Positions 26,482 to 38,400 of a DNA stretch of 64,000 nt are shown piece by piece. Every line of letters begins with the position of its first letter. Position 1 is the first letter of the stretch. Position numbers and translations under genes: made by a program. This stretch comes from Rhodobacteraceae bacterium KLH11. GTDB taxonomy: Bacteria; Pseudomonadota; Alphaproteobacteria; Rhodobacterales; Rhodobacteraceae. Location of the stretch: positions 634,618-698,617 of the forward strand of contig DS999532.1 in assembly GCA_000158135.1 (NCBI GenBank), written 5' to 3'. Below the pieces are notes generated by a model. The model was given only the letters and a program-made list of their open reading frames with translations, made no database searches and was not told the DNA's origin.

Positions 26482-29400
26482 TTAGAATTGCAGTCCGAGG
26501 CCAAAACCAACTTGGAGAGCCTCGGTTGAGTCCCCAAACATATGATCAAGGCTCAGGCTGATAAAGCTGCTGTCATCCAAAGCGAACAGTCCCAGTTGAG
26601 CCGAGACCAGCCCATGCCTGTCACCGATGAAGCTTGTATTCGCAAATCCGCCATCGGCCGCGCTCGCACCTGCAAAGCCAGCGGTTACCGAAACAGTGTC
26701 GTTGGACGAGATGATAGCGCCGGCGCGGAAACTTGCGCGCAGTTTTTGGGAGGTGCTGAGAATCTGTTCGGTCCCGATCTCAAGTGACGGTGTCAACGCG
26801 TAGATCATCTCGCTATCGTCCTGCAGGACAATCCCCGAAAGGGTTGCGTCGCCGTTGCTTTCGGTCGCCAGACGGGTTGCGTCAACGGCGATCTCTGGTC
26901 GCAGATATGAACTGCCACCAGCAAACCTGTGATCGTAGGCAAAGCTCACCCGCAGATTTTGGTGGTTCATCTTGTGCTTGATTGAGCTGACGCCAACGGT
27001 GTTCACAACATTTCCGTTGGGCAGCACACCACTGATCCCGCCCGACCGGTCGGTGTCATAATCCGACCATCCGGCTGACAGCATGGCCGCAAACTCCCAT
27101 GGGCCGGTGTATTTGGTCAGCGACGCACCCAGATTGAAGCGCTCGCCCGTGGCGTTGTACTGCGACCCGTTCCGGAGGCTTATTTGGTCATGCCCCAGCG
27201 CGAAGCCGGCATAAAGCTCGTCGCCCACTGGCAGACGGACACCAGCAGACAGGTTGGTGTTGTTGATGTCCAGCTCATTGTAGATACCGGTTTGGTTGCG
27301 GTCGTAGAAGGACCTTCCTCCGGAGAACCAGATACAATTGCGCGGGTCATCTCCTGCCTGGTAATCGGTAATCCGCTCACAATTGTGCAGTGCGTCTGCG
27401 AATACCCGGGTGCCGTAGTAGGCATCAACCGCATCCGCAGCGTAGTCGGCCACGGTGAAAGCGCCGATCGCCGCGATGACGTCAGCTTCGGATGTCATGT
27501 TCCCGATCAGGGCTAACAACTCGCCTTGTGCGGCCGAGCCCTGCCCGTTCAGGACCTGATTAATGTAATCGCCAACAGCAGCCTCATTCGCGTTCATATT
27601 GGCTGTGGAATAATCCGGCATGATCACCAGATCAATCGAACTGCCGTCCGACGTCGAACCGTTCAAGCCGATCGAATAATCCAACACCACCGTGTCCTCA
27701 ATCGTCGTACCCGCATCCGCAGCCGTACCGCCCGGGTTTACGATAACAAGGGGCAAGGCCCGTTGAAGCGTATTGAGCCGTGGTGTCAGGGTGCCGCCCA
27801 TCATGGCATCACCGCTGACATTGACCAGATCGCTATTGCCTCCCGACGCGCCCGAGATCAGGAAATACACGTCGAATGTCGAGGATGCGGTTGCGCCAAA
27901 GGATAAGCTTCCTGTCAGGTTCGTGGTCTGGCTGACATTTTCCGTAAAGACAAAATCATCCGACTGAACGGCTGGTGTCATATCGGTAGTCAGACCCCAG
28001 TTCGCCCCCAGGACAAAGTCGCCATTTACCTGCATCAACCCGTCAGCGCCCAGATTGATCGTATCCAGCGCATAAAAGGCACTGGATTCTTCAGCAGTCA
28101 GACCATTGGTGCCCTCGCCAAGGTCCAGATTTCCCAGTGCTGAACCTGCAAGTGAAATCTGTTCATTGCCGCCGCCCCCGTTCACCAGCTGGTTGTTCCC
28201 GGCAAGGAGCACGGTGTCGTTGGACAAGGTCAGCACATTGTTCGCGCCGCCATCGACAATGATTGACGCAACTGCGTCTGTTTGCCCGGTGCCGCCCATA
28301 ACGACGCCATCGAAGCCGAGTGTGATTGCACCGGCTCCGTCACGTCCTTCGGATTGCGCCAGAACGCCGATACCGCCTTCACCGGCGGACAGGATGTTGC
28401 CGTTCAGTGTCATGTCGATCGCGCCACCGGCACCGGCACCGCCTGCGGATCCACGGAAGATCGAGCCCACCATGCCTCCGCCGCCGCCCAGTGACTGTGC
28501 CACAACACCAATCGCGTTGTTCCCGGTAGTGACGATGTTGCCGGATTGCGTAAATCCGATATCGCCGCCATCGCCACCATTGTCAGCTGAAAGATTCACG
28601 GTGACCTGGCTGGCTTCCGTGTCTAGCGAGACCAGGCCACCTCCGCCGCCGATGCTCTGAATAACGAAGCCATGCGATCCGGTGCCGCTGGTGGTTACGT
28701 CACCAATATTGTTGAAATCAACATTACCTCCGTCGCCGGTTGAGCCGTCCTGCGCTCCCAACGTGACATCGACTTGTCCAAGACCCGAGATGACCACTTC
28801 ACCACCACCTGCGCCGATACTCTGGACGCTTTGACCAAAGGAGCGGTCACCGCTGGTGAACACGTTTCCGTTCAACGATAGGGCGATGTCACCGCCATCA
28901 TTGCTGAAGCTTGGGTCAGAGCCCAGGATCACTGAGGCTGCTTTGTTCGTATCCGCAGCACCGGCGCTGTTCAGCACCAGCTTGCCGCCCCCGCCGCCAA
29001 TAGACTGCGCTGAACCGGCAGAGGAAAACTCACCGTCGGTGCCCACATCTCCGGTCCGGCTGCCTGTCACGTCTCCGCCACTGGCGTCATCCGTGTTAAT
29101 TGCCCCCAAGCGTGCTGTGATGTCGATACTGTCACCGTCCTGAACATTGATATTGTTGGCCGAGGTACCGCCACCGCCGCCAACGCTCTGCAGCATCAAG
29201 CCGGTCGACCGGTCGCTTGTCGTGGCGATGTTACCGTTATGCGACTGCACAACCTGGCTGCCAGACGTGTCCGAGACTTCATCACCACCCAAAGAGATGT
29301 CACTGATATAAGCAGTGCCGGTTCCGCCAGCACCGGCAGTTCCAGTCGTGAAATCGACCGAAGTTTCCACATTACCACCGCCGCCATTCACCGACTGGGC

Positions 29401-32400
29401 GAAGACGGCCTCGCTGCCTGAACCATTCACAAGAATGTCCCCGGTCGAATTGACTGTAACGGTCCCGACCGATCCGGTGGCCCCTTCGCGCGCCCCGAGC
29501 AATTGCGACACCGTGTAATCCAGCGCCGAGACCAGGGGCGATGACACTGAATAGCCCGCGTTACCGCCGCCGCCGCCGACAGACTGTGCGAAGATGCCGA
29601 AACCGTTTTCCGAATTCACGATAATCGCGCCTGTGTGGTTGACCGTGACGTCTCCGCCATCTGAGCCGTCCCCGCCTGATCCGCCGATGGCGATCTTCGA
29701 GTAAGATTTGCCCGTCATGGTGTTCTTGAGGTCATTGACATCCATTGCAACTGCCAGACCGCCATTGCCGCCGCCGCCGCCAACGGATTGCGCCATGATG
29801 CCGTAGGCGCCCGCACCCTCTACCCGGATGTCGCCGCTATTCGTGACGACCACATTGCCTGCAACATTGCCGCTGCCGCCCGAGCCACCGATATTCAGCT
29901 GCGCGGTCGGAGAGCTGTTGTCCCCGGTCTTCAACCGCAGTGTACCGGTAATCGAACTGCCGCCATTGCCGCCACCGCCACCGACGGATTGCGCAAAGAT
30001 ACCATGGGCACCGTCACCGGTTGTGATGATCGTCCCGGTATTGGATGCGGACACGTTGCCGCCCGTTCCGCCGGTTCCACCTGATCCGCCCAGACCAAAT
30101 TGAAGGGCCCGTCGTGTGCTGGCCTCGGCCCCTCCATAGCGCCCGTCGACCGAGATCGTGGAACCGCCATTGCCGCCGCCGCCGCCGATGGATTGCGCAA
30201 AGATGCCATGGCTCTCCTTGCCGGTAGTCTGAATAGTTGCATCTGCTTCGTTGACAACCGTCACCGTGCTACCGGCTCCGCCGGTGCCACCGGTGCCACC
30301 GATCAGAATGGCATTTGTCGTTGCCCCGTCCGAGGACCGGCCCAGAATGATATTGCGCACCTGTTGCGCATCACCGCCGCCGCCGCCGACAGACTGCGCA
30401 TAGATACCGATCGACTTATCGCCCGTCGTCTGGATTACATCACGGTTGGTGACTGAGACCGCTGCAGATATTGCCCCGGTCCCACCATTGCCACCAATGG
30501 ACAGAGTGGCGGTGTTCCCTATGTCTTTACGCAGGCTAATAATCCGGTTTTCGACCAGACCGCCCAGACCGCCACCGCCGCCAACAGACTGAGCGTAGAT
30601 GCCATGAGACATGGTGCCCTCAGTCGTGATGATCCCATCGCTGACGACGGTCACCGTGTCCGAGGTCATTCCGTCACCACCTGTGCCACCGATGTTGATC
30701 GACGCAGTTGTACCGACCGTCGACGGATTGACCACGGCTTTGATTGTGTCGAGGTTCGATTGGCCTGCCTGCACCATTCCGCCAGTACCACCCGCGCCCC
30801 CAATGGATTGCGCCATAAGACCCACCGAACGGTCGCCAAAGGTTGCAACCCGCGCAGTGTTGGTAACGTCGACCTCGCCACCAACACCTCCTGTACCGCC
30901 CGTACCGCCAATGGAAAGCGCAACAGACGTGCCCTTGCCAGCAGAGTTGCTGGCCTTGCCACCATTGCCGCCGCCGCCGCCCACGGACTGGGCAAACACC
31001 GCATGAGCATCCGCACCTTCTGTGACCACAGTTCCTGCAACCACAGCCGTTACGTCGCCTGATGCGCCGCCGGTGCCTCCTTCAAGCCCGACGGACAGGC
31101 TGGCCTTGTTACCTTTGCTGTCGCCGGTTTTCGGCGTGCCAATGCTGACAGAAGTCGAGGACGAATTGCCGCCGCCGTTACCGATGGACTGGGCGAAGAA
31201 GCCGTAGGAGCGGTTGCCAGCGGTGCGTACTATGCCGTCCGAACTCGCATAAACGTCTCCGCCGCTTCCGCCGGTGCCACCGGTCCGACCGATCTGAATG
31301 TTCACGTTGCCACCATCTACCGAGGTCGAGGCCGAGTTGTAACCCGCGTTGCCGCCGCCACCGCCAACAGATTGGGCGAAAAGACCATGAGAGTCCGCAC
31401 CGCTGGTCGTGATGTCCCCGGTATTGCGAACATCGACCGAACCGCCGATACCGCCTTCGCCCGTACCGCCACCGATTGCCAGGCCAAAGCCCTTGTTGGT
31501 CGCGTCCGAGGCCAGTTCGTACGTCATCCCGAGGTTCAAAGCCGCGTTGCCGCCGCCACCGCCAATGGATTGACCAAAGACCCCGTGGCTGCCGTCCTGC
31601 AGCGTAACGATATCGCCAAAGTGATCGATATCCACGGTGCCGCCATCCCCAGCCGTTCCGGCATCACCGCCAATGGCGACTACGGCCGACACGCCGGTTT
31701 TGTTGCCAGAGGAGTCGGCTGGATTAACCTTACCCTCAAGCTCGTCGAGAACGGCGTTGTAATTGGCAAGGACCGAGTCATCGACACCGGTATTTGTCGG
31801 GGTCTTTCTATCCGTTGAATCGCCGGTGCCACCGTTGCTCTTGTTTCCAGTGGTCTTGCTGATGCCCACCACCGCATTGATGCCGGCATCACCGCCGCCG
31901 CCGCCAATGCTTGAGGCTTCGATCCCGTGCGAACCGACACCGTCAGTTGTTATTGTACCCGCCCCCGACGCTGCAGCTCCACGCGAGACGGTGACATCAC
32001 CTGCATCTCCGCCGCCGCCGCCAAAACCGCCGATACCCATGGCAATCGGCGAGCTGTCTTTTGTGCCGACGAAGGTCGCATTGATCCCGCCGGTTCCACC
32101 GCCGCCGCCAATGCTTTGGGCAAAAACACCCCGGGCGTGATAGCCATTTGTCGAAATATTACCAGATTGTGTCACTGAAACGTCACCGGCATCCGCACCG
32201 GTTCCGCCGTGCCCACCCAGACCACCCACGATGCTCAGATCGGTTTTGCCGTCAGAATTGTTAGAATCGCCATAGTTCAGTTGCCCCGTCACATTCAACG
32301 CACCATTGCCACCGCCTCCGGCAATGGATTGCGCAAGTACGCCGTGCTTCCAGTTGCCTGCGACAGAAACAGTGCCTGCATGGTTGACGGCAACATCCCC

Positions 32401-35400
32401 AGAAATATTGCCATCACCACCAAAACCACCGACTCCGAAGGTTACAGAAGGTATCTTGCCGTCCTTGCTCAACGCAATGCCGCCCGAAACGTTCAGACCA
32501 CCATTACCGCCACCACCGCCAATAGACTGTGCCAGCAGACCAGCAGAACCATCGGTATCCGGCTTTTCTTCGTTGAAGACGCCCATATCGATGAACAGAC
32601 GTTCGAGACCGAAGTTCGACACCATCTCTTCTGTATCGTCGACAATCGTGTCGCCGAGGAAATCGCGCAGCTTGTCTTCGAAAGTGGTGGTGTCGGGTAT
32701 CGAGATATCGTCCGGGTTCGTCGTAACCGTGATGTCAGCCTGCGACGTGACTGTGACGTCTCCTGCTTCGCCACCGTCACCTGCAAAGCCCCCAACACCA
32801 ACGATCAGAGAACTGTCTGACACGATCCCGCCGGACACGTTCAAGCCACCGTTGCCGCCACCACCGCCAACGGATTGAGCCAACAGGCCAGATTGACCGG
32901 TTCCGTGCGCCCTGATCGTGCTGCCTGCGCCGATATTTACATCGACATTCCCGGCGTCACCACCGCCACCGCCGAAACCACCGACGCCCACGACAACCGC
33001 ATAGGATTTACTGCTGTCAGTTTGACCCGCACCGGGCTTGCCACTGATTGCGATGCCACCGGACACATTGGTGCCACCATTACCGCCGCCGCCGCCCAGC
33101 GATTGTGCGATGATGCCACTGGCACCTTTGTTTTGATCAACTTCGAATGTTCCGTCGGGTTGCTCGACCATCGGAACGGCTTGAATATTGCCTGTGTAGT
33201 CCAGATCGACATCGCTGGCATCGCCACCCGAGCCGCCAAAACCGCCGACGCCTGCAGCGACCGAAAAGATCGTGTCTGAACCCGAGGGTTTTGTCAGCGC
33301 CAATGAGCCCGAGATATTCACACCGCCAGTGCCGCCGCCGCCACCGAGGCTTTGGGCGAATACACCATGCGACCCGTCGCCAGCCGTGACAACATCGCTT
33401 TCCACATCCAGTGTTACCGCCCCGGCATCCCCACCACCGCCGCCAAAGCCACCCAGGCCCAAAGCAACAGCTGCACCGGATTTGCCCGTCAAATTCACCG
33501 CGCCAGAGACATTGAGGCCGCCGTTGCCACCGCCGCCGCCAACGGATTGTGTCATGACCCCAATGCTGTCCGCCCCGGTCGTGACCACCGAAGTCGTTCC
33601 GCTGCTATCAGTACGGGAGCGCAATGTGCTGATCACTTCGCCAGCATTGCCCGCGCCGCCGCCAAAGCCTCCGACACCCAGGCTGACCGACCCACCATTT
33701 TCCTGGCTGATACCCAGCGAGGCAGAGATATTCGTGCCGCCATTCCCGCCACCGCCGCCAAGGTTCTGTGTCAGAATACCCGTGCTGCGATCTCCACTGG
33801 TGAAAACCCCGCCGGTGATGGTCGATTGCACCAGCGCGCCAGCATCTGCACCGCCGCCGCCGAAACCGCCGACACCGATACCTACCGCCGCATTGGCAGA
33901 TCGGGACAGGGACAGCGCGGCCGAAATGTTGGTGCCGCCATTCCCGCCGCCGCCGCCAAGGCTTTGCGTCAGAATGCCGACCGAGTCGTCTCCTGTCGTT
34001 GTGACATCACCCGTGACCTGCTGCGTGACATTGGCCGCTGCACCACCTTCCCCACCAAAGCCGCCAACACCGATCCCAAGAGCGCCGGAATAGTTGCTTG
34101 CCACCGAAATCGCGCCCGAAATGTTCGTGGCACCGTTGCCGCCACCGCCGCCGAGGCTTTGGGCGATGATCCCCGCCGAACGTGTTCCCGAAGTACTGAC
34201 CTTGCCCGAGAACGTGTTATCGACGCCGCCGCTGGTGCCACCGCTGCCGCCAAAGCCGCCGACACCGATGCCTGCCGCACCGGACCCTGTGCGCGCGATG
34301 CTAAGCGCTCCCGAAATGTTGACACCACCATTGCCACCGCCGCCTCCGACGGACTGAACCAGAACGCCGGCAGAATTATCGCCACTTGTAGCTACGTCTC
34401 CGGTAACCGAGCCGCTGGCCGTACTTGCATTACCGCCGTCGCCACCGGACCCGCCAATGCCAACGCCAATGGCGCCCCCGCCGGTGCCCGAAATATTCAC
34501 GGCAGCTGAGACATTTAATCCCCCGTTACCGCCGCCGCCTGCAGCGGACTGCACCAAAACCCCGCCCGAGTTATCGCCTGCCGTAGTGACATTGCCCACA
34601 ACTGTTCCATCGGCCGAATTCGCGTTACCGCCACTTCCACCACTGCCACCGAGCCCGACAGACGCACCGCCACTGCCGGTTCCGGCAACTGTAACTGTGG
34701 CAGAGACATTCATCCCCCCATTCCCGCCGCCGCCGCCGAGGCTTTGAACGATGACACCACCGGACTCGTCGCCTTGGGTCGAGACATTGCCGTTCAGCGT
34801 GGCCTCGGCCGTGCCGCCGTCGCCGCCCGTTCCGGATGCGCCCCCCAGACCGACGGATGCGCCGCCCGATCCAGTACCAGCTGCCGCAACCGCGACTGAG
34901 ATATTCATTCCACCATTACCACCACCGCCGCCGACAGACTGCGCCAGCAGGCCGGTCGAGGTCTCGCCCAACGTCACAAGGTTCCCCGTCACGTTTGCGG
35001 TTACTGCCGAGGCATCTCCGCCACCAGTACCACGACCACCCAGACCTACGGCTGCTGCGCCGGAACCCGTTCCTGCACCGCCAACGGATGCCGAGACGTT
35101 GAAGCCACCATTGCCGCCACCCCCGCCGATCGACTGGGCAACAACTGCGCTGGATTGCGCGCCTTCCGTTTGCACACTGTTCGCGACGGTCAGGCCAACA
35201 ACGCCACCTGTACCACCGCTGCCGCCAGACCCGCCCAGACCGACGCTAATGGCACCTGATCCGGTGCCCGCACCAGCAAGCGCCGGTGAGACATTAAAGC
35301 CCCCGTTGCCGCCGCCGCCGCCAACGGACTGCGCCAGAATACCAACCGAAGCTTCGCCCCTGGTCACAACGTTGGCCGTTGTGCTCGCTGTCACCAAGCT

Positions 35401-38400
35401 GCCATCACCGCCGCCGCCGCCAGAGCCCCCCAGCCCAACCGAGACTGACCCCGCTCCGACGCCTGCTCCTGACAGGGTCGGCGAGACGTTAAAGCCGCCG
35501 TTACCACCGCCACCACCAAGGGATTGCGCCACAAAACCGCCAGAGGCAAAGCCGTCAGTCAGAATGGTGCCGTTCGACGTCAGCGTCACGTCGCCACCAT
35601 TGCCGCCAGTGTCCCCAGACCCGCCCAGCCCGACGCTGACCGCGCCACTGCCCGTACCAGCACCCGACAGAACCGGCGAAACGTTGAACCCACCATTGCC
35701 GCCGCCGCCGCCGATGGATTGCGCCACTACGCCCGAGGACTGATCGCCACGGGTTTCAACCGCATTGTTGGACGTCGCGATGACAGTGTTGCCATCGCCG
35801 CCGCCTGCGCCCCCGCCACCAAGGCCAACCGAGACTCCGCCCCCGCCAACGCCAGATCCTTGCACCGAAGCGCTGATGTTGAACCCGCCATTGCCGCCGC
35901 CTCCACCGATGGACTGCGCCAGAAATGCCGTCGCCGAGTCGCCCTGGGTCAGGATCGTTCCGCCTGAAGTCAGCGTAACTGCACCCCCATCGCCGCCACC
36001 AGCTCCGTCGCCGCCGAGCCCCACGCTGACTGCGCCGGATCCGACACCGGCGCCTGAGCCGGTGCCCGAGACGTTGAAGCCGCCATTACCACCGCCGCCG
36101 CCGATGGACTGAGCGACCACGCCAGACGACCTGTCCCCGGTCGTTACGATTGTATCCGTGGTTGTCAGGGTTACCGTGCCACCAGTTGCACCTGTGCCAC
36201 CGCTGCCGCCAAGCCCAACCGAAACGGCTCCGCTGGCCACACCTGCACCCGCCAGCGAGGCGCTGACGTTGAAGCCTCCGTTACCGCCGCCGCCGCCAAC
36301 GGATTGTGCCAGAACCGCCGTTGAATCCGCGCCGCCGGTGCTGACTGTTCCGCTAACCCGGCCGGTCACTGATCGCCCGATCCCGCCGCCGGACGCATCG
36401 CCACCCAAGCCAACCGTAACCGCGCCGCCGCCAGCACCCGCGCCCGCGACCCCGGCTGTTACATTGAAGCCGCCATTGCCGCCACCGCCGCCGATGGATT
36501 GAAAGACAACGCCGCTGGAATTGTCCGATAGCGTTGTCAAATTACCTGCGACCTGCCCTTCAACAATGCCGCCACTACCGCCTGTTGCACCACCGCCGCC
36601 AAGTCCGACACCGATCGAACCAGCGCCTGCGCCACCAGCGGCCACTCCGGCCGTCACATTGAACCCACCGTTACCGCCGCCGCCGCCGATGGACTGGATC
36701 ACAACACCGGTCGAGCGCAGCCCCTCGGTGCGTACATCACCGTTGACTCGAACACCGGTCACGCTGCCGCCACTACCGCCGCTGCCGCCGTCGCCCCCAA
36801 GTCCGACGCCAACGGTTCCTGCACCGGCACCGCCTGCGGCCAGACCCGCCGCCACACTGAACCCGCCATTGCCGCCGCCACCACCGATAGACTGAACCAC
36901 GACCGCACCAGAGTCATCGCCTCGCGTTGTGACGTCTGCGTCAACCTGAGCCGTTACTGCGCCGCCGTCACCACCGCCGCCCGCTTTGCCGCCAAGGCCC
37001 ACACTGACAGATCCGGCCGCCGCGCCGCCAATATCGGCGCTCGCACCGACGCTGTAACCACCATTGCCGCCACCACCGCCCACGGACTGTGCGACAACAC
37101 CGCTTGAAAACGCGCCGCTGGTCTCAATGTTTGTTCCGCCTGCGATCAAGGTGACGTCACCGCCGATCCCGGCACCACCGCCATCGCCGCCAACACCTAC
37201 GTTGATCCCGATTGCCGCCACGCCACTTGCACTGACCCCCGCCGCGATGCTGCCACCACCATTACCGCCGCCCCCGCCAACGGATTGCGCGATCAGCGCA
37301 CTTGAACTGGTTCCGGTCGTTGTGATGTTTGCGTTGGTGTAAACCTGTACGTCACCACCATCACCGGCACTGCCAGCCTGGCCGCCAATACCAACCGAGA
37401 CATTGCCGGAAAACAACGCCGAGGCACCGCCGGTTGCAGCCACAGCCAAACCGCCATTGCCACCGCCGCCGCCAACGGATTGAAACAGCATACCGGTCGA
37501 GCGGTTCCCGGTTGTGACAACGGTGCCTTCAAACCCTGCAGCCGTCGGAGAGCCACTGCCATCAAACTGGCCCACCGTCACCGTGCCGCCTTTGCCGCCC
37601 GTGCCGCCATCGCCACCGACCCCGACCGCCAGCGAGCCTGAAACCGGTCCGCCGGATACTGCAACAGAAACCGCGTATCCGCCGTTACCGCCACCGCCGC
37701 CGACGGATTGCAACATCACACCAATTGCATCGTCGCCTCCGGTCTGGACCGAGGCAGACCCGCTGCCGCTGACCGACACGTCGCCGCCATCACCGCCATC
37801 ACCGGCCGAGCCACCGACCGACACCGATGCAGCGCCGAATGCCCCGACCGCCACAGATACAGCACCGCCGCCATTGCCGCCGCCTCCGCCGACGGATTGA
37901 GCGAACACACCGGTAGAGCGATCGCCCGAGGTTTGTATTGCAGATGGCTGACTGCTGTCGGTGTTCGACAACGTTACGTTCACATCACCGCCTTTGCCTC
38001 CGGACCCACCATCGCCGCCGACGGCGACGCCCACGAATGCACCAACCGCTCCGGAAGAACCGCCATTGCCGCCGCCACCGCCGATGGATTGGGCCAGAAT
38101 ACCCATCGCATCGTCTCCGGTTGTGGTAATGATCCCGTCATTGACGATGGTCACAGTTGATCCGGCACCGCCGCCGCTACCGTTGCCGCCAACGGACACC
38201 ATACCGGCGGACGAGCCGCCATCACCGCCGCCGCCGCCAATAGACTGCGCAATGATGCCGCGCGCGCCGTCGCCTCCGGTCTGGATTTCTCCGTAGTTAC
38301 TTACGCTTACCGCATCACCTGTGCCGCCCCTGGACCCGGTCCCGCCAATTGCCACCAAACCGTATGAGTTTGCCCCGGTCCCGCCACTGCCCCCAATGGA